A stretch of DNA of 64,000 nt from Solicola gregarius (GCF_025790165.1 NZ_CP094970.1:1736001-1800000); one strand, 5' to 3'. Counted from the first letter of the stretch, positions 8,498 to 18,235 are shown. A program made the numbers and translations. Notes: a model not told the origin generated them from the letters alone.

Positions 8498-9835
8498 TCA
8501 GTGCTGCGGCGCGAGTACGCGGCCGCCCGAGCGGAGCTGCTCGTACGCCTGCGGGTCACGCTCGGCTAGGTCGGTACGTGCCTTGCGGCGGTAGCGGACG
8601 ATCTGCGTGGCGCCGATGGTCCACAGCACGTACTGCACGCACATCGCCCAGGTGAACGAGCTCGCGGAGTAGTTGCTGCTGGTGCCGGGCGTCAGCACGT
8701 CGAGCACGAGCCCGATGCCCAGGATCGAAAGCAGGCTGGCGATGAAGCCGCCCTGGTTGACGATTCCGGTGGCGCTGCCCAACCGCTCGGGCGGGTTGAA
8801 CGTACGCGCGAAGTCGAACGCCACCATCGAGCCCGGACCGCCGACACCAACGGCACAGACCAGGAGAACGAGCAGCCACAAGGGCGCCGGACCCGGCCAG
8901 GCGAGCACGGCGGTCCAGGCTGCGACCAGTGACGCGAGGATCACCAGCACGAGCGTGGAGCGGTGGAACGGGCGACGTCCGACGAGTACGCCGACGATCG
9001 GGCCGGAGATCATGGTGGCGACGGTCAACAGCGTGAGTAGCAGGCCGGCGGTCGTCTCCGAAACGCCCTGCCCGCGTACGAAGAACGGGAATCCCCACAG
9101 CAGCGCGAGCGTGGTGGCTCCGTACTGCAGGCTGAAGTGGGTCCAGAACGCGAGCCGCGTGCCCGGCTGCCGCCACGACGAGCGCAGCCCGTCGACAACC
9201 GCGCGCGCCGAGATCGACGGCCCGCGTACGACTCGCTGCTCGGGGGTGTCGCGGACGATCAGGTAGAGCCAGGCGCCGAGGACGACGCCGAGGCCGGCCG
9301 TCACGAGGTAGGTGTCGGTCCAGCCGAAGCGCTGGAACGCCATGGTCATCGGCACGGCGGCCGCGACCGCGCCCAGCTGGCCGACGAGCCCGGTGACCTG
9401 GGTGACGACCGGGATCCGGAGCGGCGCGAACCAGGTGCTCACCAGGCGCAGCACGCTGATGAAGATCATCGCGTCGCCCATACCCACGAACACCCGGGCG
9501 ATGATGCCGGCTTGGTACGTACCCGCGAAGGCGAATCCGAGCTGGGCAAGGGTGAGCACGCTCAGTCCGACGAGGAGCATCCGGCGCGGCCCGAACCGAT
9601 CGAGCATCAGGCCGACCGGAATCTGCATGCTCGCGTACACGAGCAGCTGGATCATCGTGAACGTCGACAGCTGGGATGCGCTGATGTCGAAGCGATCGGC
9701 CGCAATGAGGCCGGCGACCGACAGGGAGGAACGGTGGAACACCGCGAGCAGGTAGACCGCGACCGCGGCTGCCCACACGGACACGGCGCGGCGCGTGGAC
9801 CGCGCCTCGGGGGCGGCGGTCGTCATCGACGTCAT
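8498..9835 (-). CDS. MFS transporter, 12-TM type
   Basis: A 445-residue major facilitator protein with about 12 hydrophobic segments and the cytoplasmic loop motif GLMLDRFGPRRM after TM2. It is probably a sugar- or acid-type uptake carrier; the substrate cannot be read from the sequence. Its ATG (9835) overlaps the stop of the upstream GntR regulator in an ATGA arrangement, so the regulator most likely controls this transporter. A second in-frame Met lies three codons on. Confidence 0.86.
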   Translation of the reverse strand: MTSMTTAAPEARSTRRAVSVWAAAVAVYLLAVFHRSSLSVAGLIAADRFDISASQLSTFTMIQLLVYASMQIPVGLMLDRFGPRRMLLVGLSVLTLAQLGFAFAGTYQAGIIARVFVGMGDAMIFISVLRLVSTWFAPLRIPVVTQVTGLVGQLGAVAAAVPMTMAFQRFGWTDTYLVTAGLGVVLGAWLYLIVRDTPEQRVVRGPSISARAVVDGLRSSWRQPGTRLAFWTHFSLQYGATTLALLWGFPFFVRGQGVSETTAGLLLTLLTVATMISGPIVGVLVGRRPFHRSTLVLVILASLVAAWTAVLAWPGPAPLWLLVLLVCAVGVGGPGSMVAFDFARTFNPPERLGSATGIVNQGGFIASLLSILGIGLVLDVLTPGTSSNYSASSFTWAMCVQYVLWTIGATQIVRYRRKARTDLAERDPQAYEQLRSGGRVLAPQH

Positions 9836-10470
9836 GCGACCGACCGCTCACTGATGTTGTGGCGGGCGCGATCGAGGTGTTGCCGGGTGAGCTCGACGAA
9901 CGCGTCGGCGTCGTCGGCTCGGATCAGCGCCACGAACCGCGCATGATCGTCGATGGCCTGCTCCATCCGCGCTGCCGACGCCCGCATCGACCTGGTGTTG
10001 ATGCATACCTGCCGCTCACGGAGGCCGCGGTAGAGCCGCGTGAGCACGGCATTGCCGGCCGCGGCGACGATCACCTCGTGGAACGTACGGTCGGCCTCGC
10101 TGAACGCCGCGGCGTCACCGGCCGCGAAGTGCTCACGCATCCGCTCGGTCAGTGCGTCGAGTTCGTCGGCGATCTCGGCCCCGCGCTCGAACGCGCGCGG
10201 TGCCGCCCAGCCCTCGACGAGGGCGCGAGCCTCCCAGACGTTCGCGGCCTCCTCGGCCGTGACAGGTACGACGAGCGCACCCTTCTTGGGGTAGAGCTTG
10301 ACGAATCCCTCGCTCTGCAGACGCAGCAGCCCTTCGCGTACAGGCGTACGCGAACAGCCGACGGCGTCGGCGAGATCGCCCTCGGTCAGCAGGTCGCCGC
10401 CGGGGTACGTGCCGTCGAGGATCGCCGCTTTGACGTGGTCGTACACGCGGTCGGGAGCAGATGTACGCAT
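9832..10470 (-). CDS. GntR/FadR-subfamily (FCD) transcriptional regulator
   Basis: A 212-residue protein with an N-terminal winged helix (LTEGDLADAVGCSRTPVREGLLRL, residues about 28-51) and a C-terminal all-helical FCD ligand domain containing the conserved metal/acid-binding His residues (FHEVIV, ARFVALI). FadR-type regulators sense carboxylic acids. It forms a two-gene unit with the MFS transporter that overlaps its stop codon, so an acid-regulated uptake system is the likely role. The upstream gap (10471-10500) contains ATGATGTATCTATCCTAA, a possible site, but I see no clean palindrome there. Confidence 0.86.
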   Translation of the reverse strand: MRTSAPDRVYDHVKAAILDGTYPGGDLLTEGDLADAVGCSRTPVREGLLRLQSEGFVKLYPKKGALVVPVTAEEAANVWEARALVEGWAAPRAFERGAEIADELDALTERMREHFAAGDAAAFSEADRTFHEVIVAAAGNAVLTRLYRGLRERQVCINTRSMRASAARMEQAIDDHARFVALIRADDADAFVELTRQHLDRARHNISERSVA

Positions 10471-10561
10471 GATGTATCTATCCTAAATGCAACACGCGCC
10501 TCTGTCGCGCCGAAGCGCTGTGAGGCTCACCGCATGCGGGGGCGCTGAGCCGCACGCATCT

Positions 10562-10587
10562 GCCCCGCCGGAGCGTTCCGGCAGGGC
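10562..10587 (-). terminator. Hairpin after the copper operon
   Basis: GCCCCGCCGGA (10562-10572) pairs with 10577-10587 with one mismatch and a 4-base loop. It lies about 50 bases beyond the stop of the last copper ATPase gene on the minus strand. A lone half-copy of palindrome family A (TGAGCCGCACG, 10546-10556) sits beside it. Confidence 0.6.
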
Positions 10588-10639
10588 CGAATCGTGGGTG
10601 CCACCGAAGGCGGTCGCGAGATCACCAAGGTATGCGGGG

Positions 10640-12709
10640 TCATGGCGATGCCAGTGCAACCGGCCGCAGATCGACTCGCCGCAGCAGCTGTGCATTCAGG
10701 GCGACCACCACGGTCGACAGCGACATCAGGATCGCTCCGGCCGCGGGCGACAGTACGAACCCGACCGACGCGAGTACGCCGGCCGCGAGCGGCACCGAGA
10801 ACAGGTTGTAGCCCGTTGCCCACGCGAGGTTCTGGACCATCTTGCGATAGCTCGCCTTGGACAGGTCGATCACCGACAGCACCGCGCGCGGATCGTTGCT
10901 GGCGAGCACGACGCCCGCCGACTCGATCGCAACGTCGGTACCGGCCCCGATCGCGATACCGACCTCGGCCCGCGCGAGGGCGGGCGCATCGTTGACGCCG
11001 TCGCCGACCATCGCGACCTTCAGGCCACGATTCTGCAGCTCCGCAACCTTGGCGTCCTTGTCCTCCGGCAGTACCTCCGCGAACACCTCGTCGATGCCGA
11101 GCTGCCGTGCGACCGAGCCGGCCACCTGATGGGCGTCTCCGGTGATCATCGCGACCTTGACGCCATGGGCGTGCAGCGCCTCGACCGCCTGCCGGGACTC
11201 CTCGCGTACGGCGTCCTCCAGCGCGAACGCACCGATCACCGAGCCTGCCCGCAGGACGTACAAGACGGCTGCACCGCGATCGACCCACGTTCGGGTCGCA
11301 TCGGAGACGTCGTCGGGTACGAGCGCCTCCGTCTCTCGCAGCATCGCCGGTCCCCCGACCGCGACCTGGACACCGTCGACGAGCGCCGATACGCCACGCC
11401 CCGAACGGGACTCGAACGCCTCGACCCGATGGCGGCCTCGCGTACCCGCAGCGGCGACGATCGCGCGAGCGAGCGGGTGCTCGCTGTCGGCTTCCACGGC
11501 CGCTGCAGTCGACACGACCTCATCGCGGGTAAGGCCGGCAGCAGAGCTGACCGCTACGTCGGTGACCTGATGCGCGCCCTTGGTGAGCGTGCCGGTCTTG
11601 TCGAACAGCACGACATCGACCGTACGCATCCGCTCGAGGGCGAGACGATCCTTGACGAGGACGCCCGCCGCGGCGGCGCGCTCCGTCGATAGCGCGATCA
11701 CCAACGGGATCGCGAGCCCGAGCGCGTGCGGGCACGCGATGACGAGCACCGTGACGGTCCGCGTGACCGCATCATCGGCCTCACCGAGCGCCATCCACGC
11801 GACGAACGTGATGACGGCGGCAATGCTCGCGAAGTAGAACAGCAGCGCGGCTGCACGGTCGGCGAGCGCCTGTGCCCGCGACGACGACGCCTGCGCATCT
11901 GCAACGAGCCTCCGGATGCCGGCGAGCGCGGTCTCCTCGCCCACCGCGGCGATCTCGACCCGAATGGCGGAGTCCGTCGCGACCGTACCCGCGACGACTC
12001 GGTCGCCGACGCCGCGTCGTACCGTCGCTGACTCTCCCGTGATCATCGACTCGTCCAGGTGCGCCCGACCGTCGACGACAGCGCCGTCGGCGGGTACGCG
12101 AGCCCCGGACCGCACCAAGACGACATCGCCGACGGAAAGGTCGCCGATGCTGGTCTCGACCGGTTGACCGTCGACGATCCTCTCCGCAGCGTCAGGAAGC
12201 AGTGCCGCCAGTGCGTCGAGCGCGCCCGAGGCCGCGCCGAGCGCGCGCATCTCGAGCCAGTGGCCGAGCAGCATGATGTCGATCAGGAGCACCAGCTCCC
12301 ACCAGAAGTCGAGATCGAAGCCACCGACCTCGAGTGTGGTGGTCCAGGAGGCGATGAAGGCGACCGTTATCGCCATCGAGATCAGCAGCATCATCCCGGG
12401 CTGCCGCGTGCGCAGCTCGGACCAACCGCCGGTGAGGAACGGCCGGCCCCCGTACGCGAAGACGACGGTGCCGAGGACCGGGGCGATCCAGTCGGCGCCG
12501 GTGAAGCTCGGCCGGTCGTACCCGAGGAGGTCGGCGAACATCGGGCTGAAGAACACAACCGGGATCGAGAGGATCAGGCTCAGCCAGAACCGGTCGCGGA
12601 ACTGCGCCGCGTGGTCGCCGTGACCGCCGTGATCGTGACCTCCGTGCGCAGCGTGGTCATCGTGGTGCGGCGCCTGGTCTTCGACGGTGTCGCGATCGTG
12701 TTCCATCAT
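10640..12709 (-). CDS. CopB-type heavy-metal P1B ATPase (CPH motif)
   Basis: A 689-residue copper/silver-type export ATPase. It has no HMA Cys domain. The N-terminus is instead His-rich (several HDH/HGG clusters in residues 10-35), as in CopB-type pumps. The membrane metal site is CPH (ACPHALGLA) rather than CPC. Phosphorylation DKTGT, TGES of the actuator domain and GDGVNDAPALA of the P domain are all present, so it should be active. It begins 13 bases after the copA stop, with GGAG just upstream of the ATG pair (12709/12706). The longer extension upstream is unlikely. It is the last gene of the csoR-led copper operon. Confidence 0.92.
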   Translation of the reverse strand: MMEHDRDTVEDQAPHHDDHAAHGGHDHGGHGDHAAQFRDRFWLSLILSIPVVFFSPMFADLLGYDRPSFTGADWIAPVLGTVVFAYGGRPFLTGGWSELRTRQPGMMLLISMAITVAFIASWTTTLEVGGFDLDFWWELVLLIDIMLLGHWLEMRALGAASGALDALAALLPDAAERIVDGQPVETSIGDLSVGDVVLVRSGARVPADGAVVDGRAHLDESMITGESATVRRGVGDRVVAGTVATDSAIRVEIAAVGEETALAGIRRLVADAQASSSRAQALADRAAALLFYFASIAAVITFVAWMALGEADDAVTRTVTVLVIACPHALGLAIPLVIALSTERAAAAGVLVKDRLALERMRTVDVVLFDKTGTLTKGAHQVTDVAVSSAAGLTRDEVVSTAAAVEADSEHPLARAIVAAAGTRGRHRVEAFESRSGRGVSALVDGVQVAVGGPAMLRETEALVPDDVSDATRTWVDRGAAVLYVLRAGSVIGAFALEDAVREESRQAVEALHAHGVKVAMITGDAHQVAGSVARQLGIDEVFAEVLPEDKDAKVAELQNRGLKVAMVGDGVNDAPALARAEVGIAIGAGTDVAIESAGVVLASNDPRAVLSVIDLSKASYRKMVQNLAWATGYNLFSVPLAAGVLASVGFVLSPAAGAILMSLSTVVVALNAQLLRRVDLRPVALASP

Positions 12710-12722
12710 GGCTCCATAGCAG

Positions 12723-15020
12723 TTAGGACGTCGCGCCCGAGATCGGTGAACCATCGCTCAGTGCCTTGAAGCTGCGCAGCCGTTGGCTGTTCGAGACCAC
12801 GAAGACGCTGGAGAACGCCATCGCGGCACCGGCGAGCATCGGGTTGAGCAGCCCGGCGGCGGCGAGCGGCAACGCCGCGACGTTGTACGCGAACGCCCAG
12901 AACAGGTTGCCCTTGATCGTGGCCAACGTACGCCGCGACAGCCGGATGGCATCGGCGGCGACCCGCAGATCTCCGCGTACGAGGGTCAGATCGCTCGCCT
13001 CGATCGCCACGTCGGTGCCGGTGCCCATCGCGAGACCGAGATCGGCCTGCGCCAGCGCGGCGGCGTCGTTGACGCCGTCACCGACCATCGCGACGACTCG
13101 ACCGTCGTCCTGCAGGCGTCGTACGGCATCGACCTTGTCCTTCGGGAGGACCTCGGCGATCACCGCGTCCTCGTCGATGCCGACCTCGGCGGCGACCGTA
13201 CGCGCAACCGCGGCGTTGTCCCCAGTGAGCAGAACGGGCTTCAGGCCCAAGCCGCGGAACCGCGTGATCGCCTCGGCGGACGTCGGCTTGATCGCGTCGG
13301 CGACCACGAGTACGCCACGCGCCACGCCGTCCCAGCCGACGGCCACTGCCGTCCGGCCGGAGTTCTCGGCTTCGACCATGGCCTGCGCCAACTCCGACGG
13401 CAGGTGCTGTGACCAGTCGGTGAGCAGCCGCGCCCGCCCGACCAGCACCGCATGACCGTCGACAACCCCTTGTACGCCGAGGCCCTCGACGTTCGCGAAG
13501 TCCTCGACCGAGGGCAGCGTACCGACGCGGCCGACGGCGCCGGCCGCGATCGCGCGTGCGATGGGATGCTCGGACGCATCCTCGAGTGCGCCCGCCAGGC
13601 GTACGATCTCATCCGGATCTTCGCCAGCGTCGGCGATCACGTCGAGCAGCGTCATGGTGCCGGTCGTGACGGTTCCGGTCTTGTCGAGCACGATCGTGTC
13701 GACGCGCCGAGTGGACTCGAGCACCTCGGGACCCTTGATCAGGATGCCGAGCTGCGCACCCCTACCCGTGCCGACCATCAGCGCGGTCGGCGTCGCCAGA
13801 CCCAGCGCGCACGGGCACGCGATGATCAGCACTGCGACCGCTGCCGTGACGGCTGCGGACAGACCGCCGTCGGCGCCGATCCAGAACCCGAGCGTGCCGA
13901 CCGATAGTGCAATGACGATCGGCACGAAGATGCCGGAGATCCGGTCGGCGAGACGTTGCGCCTGCGCCTTGCCGGTCTGTGCGTCCTCCACCAGCTTCGC
14001 CATCTGCGCGAGCTGCGTCTCGGCACCGATCCGCGTTGCGCGTACGACCAGGCGACCACCGGCATTGACCGTCGCGCCGATGACGCCGTCGCCGACACCG
14101 ACCTCTACCGGTACGGACTCGCCGGTCACCGTCGATGCGTCCACCGCGGACGTGCCTTCTTCGATGACCCCGTCGGTCGCTATCTTCTCGCCCGGCCTCA
14201 CGACGAACTGGTCTCCGACTTGGAGGCGTTCGATGTCGATACGCTCCTCGCGACCGTCGCGCAGGAGCGAGACCTCCTTGGCGCCGAGCTCGAGAAGCGC
14301 CCGCAGTGCGGCGCCGGCATGGCGCTTCGCGCGGGCCTCGAAGTAGCGGCCGGCGAGGATGAACGTCGTGACACCGGCGGCGGCCTCGAAGTAGATGTTG
14401 CCCGAACCGTCGCTTCGCTCGATGGTGAGCTCGAACGGATGCCTCATGCCTGGCATTCCCGCCGTGCCCCAGAACAACGCATACACCGACCAGCCGAGTG
14501 CGGCGATCGTGCCCATCGAGATGAGGGTGTCCATCGTGGTCGTGCCGTGGCGCAGGTTCGTCCACGCCGCCTTGTGGAACGGCCAGGCGCCCCACACGAC
14601 GACGGGAGCGGCGAGCGTCAGCGAAAGCCACTGCCAGTTGTCGAACTGGAGCTTGGTGATCATCGCCATCGCGATCACGGGGACACTGAGCACGGTCGAG
14701 ACGATCAGCCGCTGCCGCAGGCTGCGCAGTGACTCGTCGGCCTCGTCACGGGGGTGGGCATTCGTGTCGCCGCCGGACTTCGCGGGCGGCGGCGTCGCCG
14801 AGTATCCCGCCTGCTCGACCACCGAGATCAACTCATCGGTCGAGACGTCTGAGGCGTACTCGACGCGCGCCTTCTCGGTCGCGTAGTTGACCGTCGCCGT
14901 CACGCCGTCGAGCTTGTTCAGCTTGCGCTCGATGCGGTTCGCGCAGGAGGCGCAGGTCATGCCGCCGATCGTCAGATCGACATGTTCGACCGCTGTTGTG
15001 GGCGTCGCGTGGTCCACCAT
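12723..15020 (-). CDS. copA: Copper-exporting P1B ATPase CopA (CPC motif)
   Basis: A 765-residue Cu(I) export ATPase. A single N-terminal HMA domain carries GMTCASC with the metal-binding pair C23 and C26. The transport motif is CPC ([11 protein letters not shown]). DKTGT, TGES and [11 protein letters not shown] complete the P-type machinery. The start at 15020 has a strong AAGGAGG six bases upstream; the extension to 15047 does not. It lies between the His-rich secreted protein and the CPH pump in a single-direction operon led by csoR, so copper should induce it through release of CsoR. Confidence 0.95.
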   Translation of the reverse strand: MVDHATPTTAVEHVDLTIGGMTCASCANRIERKLNKLDGVTATVNYATEKARVEYASDVSTDELISVVEQAGYSATPPPAKSGGDTNAHPRDEADESLRSLRQRLIVSTVLSVPVIAMAMITKLQFDNWQWLSLTLAAPVVVWGAWPFHKAAWTNLRHGTTTMDTLISMGTIAALGWSVYALFWGTAGMPGMRHPFELTIERSDGSGNIYFEAAAGVTTFILAGRYFEARAKRHAGAALRALLELGAKEVSLLRDGREERIDIERLQVGDQFVVRPGEKIATDGVIEEGTSAVDASTVTGESVPVEVGVGDGVIGATVNAGGRLVVRATRIGAETQLAQMAKLVEDAQTGKAQAQRLADRISGIFVPIVIALSVGTLGFWIGADGGLSAAVTAAVAVLIIACPCALGLATPTALMVGTGRGAQLGILIKGPEVLESTRRVDTIVLDKTGTVTTGTMTLLDVIADAGEDPDEIVRLAGALEDASEHPIARAIAAGAVGRVGTLPSVEDFANVEGLGVQGVVDGHAVLVGRARLLTDWSQHLPSELAQAMVEAENSGRTAVAVGWDGVARGVLVVADAIKPTSAEAITRFRGLGLKPVLLTGDNAAVARTVAAEVGIDEDAVIAEVLPKDKVDAVRRLQDDGRVVAMVGDGVNDAAALAQADLGLAMGTGTDVAIEASDLTLVRGDLRVAADAIRLSRRTLATIKGNLFWAFAYNVAALPLAAAGLLNPMLAGAAMAFSSVFVVSNSQRLRSFKALSDGSPISGATS

Positions 15021-15050
15021 CGCTCCTCCTTCGTCGCTTCCCGGCACCGG

Positions 15051-16016
15051 TCAGTGACCGTGACCGTGTTGGCTTTTGCCGTGCTCGCCGGATCGGGATT
15101 GCGTACCCGCGCCGGCGTTCATCGTGAACTCGGCCGTCCGTACCTCGTCGCCGTGCTTGAAGTCGAGGAACAGCCGGTAGCTGCCCGTCGACGGAACTTC
15201 CGCGAAGAACCGGATCTTCGGTCCGGGCCGGGTCTCGCCATCGTCCGGAGCGCCGTCGGGATGGACGTGCAGGTACGCCAGGTCGCCGTCGCGAAGCGCG
15301 ACGAGATGTCCGTACGCCTCCAGATACGGCTGCAGGTCGGTGACGGGTTCGCCGTTCCTGCTGACCAAGAGTGTGAGCGGCGAGCTCTCGCCCACCGCGA
15401 GCTTCCCGTCGAGAGTGACGGTGTAGTCGCCGACCTGGGTCGAGCCTGTCGGCTCCGGCAGGGTATGGGGTTCGTACGTCCCCTCGACCGCGAGATCGGC
15501 ACCGAGCGTGATTCCCTCTGCGCCGGCCGGCGCGAAGTCCGCGAACACTCGGTACTCGCCCGCCGTCGGCAGGTCGAGATCGACCGCCCACGTACCGTCG
15601 GAGCCGAGGGTCGGATGAACGTGCTGATATCCGGCCATGTCGCGGCGAACCACGATCAGGTGCAGGTCCTTGCCATGCTCCTTGGTGTACGACGTGACCG
15701 GCTCGCCCTCGGGGCCGAGGATTCGGAACCGCAGCGGCACGCTCCGCGCCGGCCGAACGTGTGACTGCTCGAGGTCGAGCGTGTATCCGGACTGCGACAC
15801 CATGAGCCCTCCTGGTAGCTCTTCGACACCGGACGCACCCGTGCCATGACCTGACTCGTTGTGGCCGGCGCCCGCGTCACCGCCGTGGTCGCCCATCGCG
15901 TCGGTAGCGGCGGCCGTGTCGTCGAGCGGCCCGACGGCCGTCCCGATGCCGGCCGCGGCGGCGAACACGGCTGCCACACCGATCACGAATGCCGTGACCC
16001 TGGTCGGGGTGTTCAT
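15051..16016 (-). CDS. Secreted His-rich protein of the copper operon
   Basis: A 321-residue protein with an N-terminal membrane/signal segment (residues 5-27), then His-rich stretches near the start (GDHGGDAGAGHNESGHGTG) and at the very C-terminus (EHGKSQHGHGH). The body has two related beta-rich halves, each with a motif around HVHP (GYQHVHPTLGSDG and AYLHVHPDGAPDD). I do not recognise a named family with certainty; similar proteins accompany copper pumps in actinobacteria. Its place between copZ and copA and its surface histidines suggest extracytoplasmic copper binding or hand-off. The start is the ATG at 16016, and it ends 30 bases before copA. Confidence 0.72.
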   Translation of the reverse strand: MNTPTRVTAFVIGVAAVFAAAAGIGTAVGPLDDTAAATDAMGDHGGDAGAGHNESGHGTGASGVEELPGGLMVSQSGYTLDLEQSHVRPARSVPLRFRILGPEGEPVTSYTKEHGKDLHLIVVRRDMAGYQHVHPTLGSDGTWAVDLDLPTAGEYRVFADFAPAGAEGITLGADLAVEGTYEPHTLPEPTGSTQVGDYTVTLDGKLAVGESSPLTLLVSRNGEPVTDLQPYLEAYGHLVALRDGDLAYLHVHPDGAPDDGETRPGPKIRFFAEVPSTGSYRLFLDFKHGDEVRTAEFTMNAGAGTQSRSGEHGKSQHGHGH

Positions 16017-16029
16017 CGGGTACCGACCG

Positions 16030-16254
16030 TCATGCCGTCGAGGACGCGAGCTGGTAGCCCGCCTCCTCGACCGCCTCGCGGATCGTCGACTCGTTGACCG
16101 GCGCGTCGCTCCTGACCGTCAGCCCGCCACTGCCCAGGTCGACGTCGACGTCGACGACGCCCGGGACCTCGGTGACCTCCTCGGTGACGGACGCGACGCA
16201 GTGTCCGCAGGTCATGCCGGTGACGGTGTAGTTCGCGGTGAAGTTGTCGCTCAT
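16030..16254 (-). CDS. copZ: Copper chaperone CopZ-like HMA protein
   Basis: A 74-residue single HMA domain with GMTCGHC giving the Cu(I) ligands C16 and C19, and the usual beta-alpha-beta-beta-alpha-beta pattern ending in EAVEEAGY. It carries copper in the cytoplasm to CopA or CsoR. The start at 16254 is preceded by a purine-rich site, and the longer frame upstream is arginine-rich shadow. It lies 28 bases after csoR and 13 bases before the His-rich gene. Confidence 0.92.
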   Translation of the reverse strand: MSDNFTANYTVTGMTCGHCVASVTEEVTEVPGVVDVDVDLGSGGLTVRSDAPVNESTIREAVEEAGYQLASSTA

Positions 16255-16282
16255 GGTGGTGTGCCTCTCGTGTCGTCGTTGG

Positions 16283-16579
16283 TCAGGAGCGGACGAGTCG
16301 TGCGATCGCGTCGGAGGCTTCCTTGATCTTCTCGTCGGCCTCGGGTCCGCCGCTGGCGGCGGCATCGCGTACGCAGTGGTTGAGGTGCTCGTCGAGCAGC
16401 CCGAGCGAGACGGACTGCAGTGCCTTCGTCATCGCAGACACCTGGGTGAGGATGTCGATGCAGTACTTCTCGTCCTCGACCATCCGCTGCAGGCCGCGGG
16501 CCTGACCCTCGATCCGTCGTAGCCGCTTCAGGTAGTCGTCCTTGTTACCGATGTACCCGTGCGTCGCATGCTCGTCCAT
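16283..16579 (-). CDS. csoR: Copper-sensing repressor CsoR
   Basis: A 98-residue CsoR/RcnR-family all-helical repressor. The Cu(I) ligands are all present and correctly spaced: C40 (EKYCIDIL), H65 and C69 (EHLNHC), as in M. tuberculosis CsoR C36/H61/C65. Copper binding releases it from DNA. Two operator-like boxes lie just upstream, one inside its own promoter spacer. It leads the copZ - His-rich - copA - copB operon. The start at 16579 has AAGGAG upstream. Confidence 0.95.
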   Translation of the reverse strand: MDEHATHGYIGNKDDYLKRLRRIEGQARGLQRMVEDEKYCIDILTQVSAMTKALQSVSLGLLDEHLNHCVRDAAASGGPEADEKIKEASDAIARLVRS

Positions 16580-16613
16580 CTGCCACTCCTTGCTTTGTCG
16601 GATCGCCAACACC

Positions 16614-16630
16614 ATACCCCCGCTAGGTAT
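16614..16630. promoter_or_regulatory. CsoR box 1
   Basis: The 17-base site ATACCCCCGCTAGGTAT fits the CsoR operator pattern TAC-(C/G run)-GTA. It lies between the csoR start and the csoR -10 element, in the transcribed leader, where bound repressor could also act as a roadblock. Confidence 0.75.
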
Positions 16631-16647
16631 TTGTGCGAACACGGAAT

Positions 16648-16676
16648 ACAGTACCCCCCTAGGGTATTAACGTCAA
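16648..16676 (-). promoter_or_regulatory. csoR promoter with CsoR box 2 in the spacer
   Basis: On the minus strand TTGACG (16671-16676) and TACTGT (16648-16653) form -35 and -10 elements with a 17-base spacer. The palindrome TACCCCCCTAGGGTA (16652-16666) fills most of that spacer, so CsoR bound there would exclude RNA polymerase. A weaker plus-strand promoter for the divergent MFS gene (GGAATA, 16 bases, TATTAA at 16665-16670) would enclose the same box. Confidence 0.78.
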
Positions 16677-16740
16677 CTAGCGGTCCCCAGCCGGAGGATC
16701 CGCGACGGCCGACCAAGCACACAGAGACGGAGCTCGCACC

Positions 16741-18147
16741 ATGTCCTCAACCACGTCACCACCCACAACGGCACGCGGTGGACCGGCGCTACTGCTCATT
16801 GCCGCCGCACAGTTCATGGTCATCATGGACACGTCGATCATCGGCGTTGCCTTGCCCGAGATTCAGCACGATCTCGGCTTCACCCAGGAGAATCTCTCCT
16901 GGGTCTTCAATGCGTACGTCGTCGCGTTCGGCGGGCTGCTCCTGCTCGGCGGACGCCTGTCAGACCTGTTCGGCGCCCGCCGGATGTTCAGTGCCGGCTG
17001 GCTCGTCCTCCTCGTCGGCTCGGTCCTCGCCGGAGCCGCCGGAACCGTGGAGGTCGAGCTCGCCGGTCGCGCGGTGCAGGGCGCCGGCGCCGCATTGATC
17101 GCGCCCTCGGCACTCACCCTGCTGATGATGCTGTTCGGATCCGAGCCGCGTCGGCTCACGAAGGCGCTCGCGATCTACGGCGCTGCAGCACCCGCCGGTG
17201 GCACTGCCGGGGTCTTCCTCGGCGGCGCGATAACGGAGTACCTGTCCTGGCCGTGGGTGTTCTACCTGAATGTCCCGATCGCGATCATCGCGCTGGCCGT
17301 GACACCGGCCCTAATGCCGGCCGGCGGAGCGCGCCGGGGGTCGATCGACATCCTCGGTGCCGTCACCGTCACGACGGGCGTCGGCACAGGCGTCTACGCG
17401 ATCGTCCGCGCACCCGAGGTCGGCTGGGGCTCGGTCGAAACCTGGATCGTTCTCGCCGCGGCCGTCGTGCTGATCGGAATCTTCCTCGCATTGCAGGCGA
17501 CGCTGCGCGAACCCCTGATGCGGTTAAGCATCTTCCGCACACCGAACCTCGGCGCCGCAAATCTCGCGCAGCTGCTGCTCGGCGGCGCCTGGATTCCCAT
17601 GTGGTTCTTCCTCAACCTCTATCTGCAGCAGGTGCTGGGCTACAGCGCATTCCCGAGCGGTGCGGCGTTGCTACCCATGACCGGGTTGATCATGGTGGGG
17701 ATGGTCGTCCTCGCGCCACGTCTCATGACCCGCTTCGGACCGAAGGTCATGATCGTCGCCGGAATGCTCCTCCTCGCGGCCGGGATGGCATGGCTCTCCC
17801 GGATCCGGCCCGACGGCAACTTCTGGGTCGACGTCCTCCCGGCGTCGCTCGTCGCGGCCCTCGGAATGTCGCTGGCCTTCATCCCGTCGCTCGGGACGGC
17901 GATCTCCAGCGCACGGCCCGAGGAAGGCGGCCTGGCATCGGGAATCGTCAACACCAGCTACCAGGTCGGGTCGGCGATCGGGCTCGCCGCGGTGACCGCG
18001 GTGGCGGCTGCGTACGGTGCAGATGAACTCGGCCGGCCCGCGGCACTGACCGACGGGTTCTCGGCGGCGTTCATCGGTGCCGGCGCGATCGCCCTCATCG
18101 GTGCGATCACCGCTGCGGCAACACTTCGCGGATCGCGGCGGGAGTGA
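16741..18147 (+). CDS. DHA2-family MFS transporter, divergent from csoR
   Basis: A 468-residue EmrB/QacA-type major facilitator with about 14 hydrophobic segments. Motif A is GGRLSDLFGARRM and the MFS motif C region is present in TM5 (APAGGTAGVFLGG). Such proteins export drugs or organic ions with proton antiport. GGAG lies about 8 bases before the ATG. The 161-base gap to csoR holds both CsoR boxes, one overlapping a plausible plus-strand promoter, so copper may induce this gene too. The substrate is unknown; export of a copper complex or copper-binding metabolite is a guess from context. Confidence 0.86.
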   Translation: MSSTTSPPTTARGGPALLLIAAAQFMVIMDTSIIGVALPEIQHDLGFTQENLSWVFNAYVVAFGGLLLLGGRLSDLFGARRMFSAGWLVLLVGSVLAGAAGTVEVELAGRAVQGAGAALIAPSALTLLMMLFGSEPRRLTKALAIYGAAAPAGGTAGVFLGGAITEYLSWPWVFYLNVPIAIIALAVTPALMPAGGARRGSIDILGAVTVTTGVGTGVYAIVRAPEVGWGSVETWIVLAAAVVLIGIFLALQATLREPLMRLSIFRTPNLGAANLAQLLLGGAWIPMWFFLNLYLQQVLGYSAFPSGAALLPMTGLIMVGMVVLAPRLMTRFGPKVMIVAGMLLLAAGMAWLSRIRPDGNFWVDVLPASLVAALGMSLAFIPSLGTAISSARPEEGGLASGIVNTSYQVGSAIGLAAVTAVAAAYGADELGRPAALTDGFSAAFIGAGAIALIGAITAAATLRGSRRE

Positions 18148-18235
18148 GCGACGGTACGCACAATCGCGCCCACTCGGTGTTGCGGACGTAATCCGCGATG
18201 GCTTGCGGCGGGCATTGACGCGACTCGCCATGACG

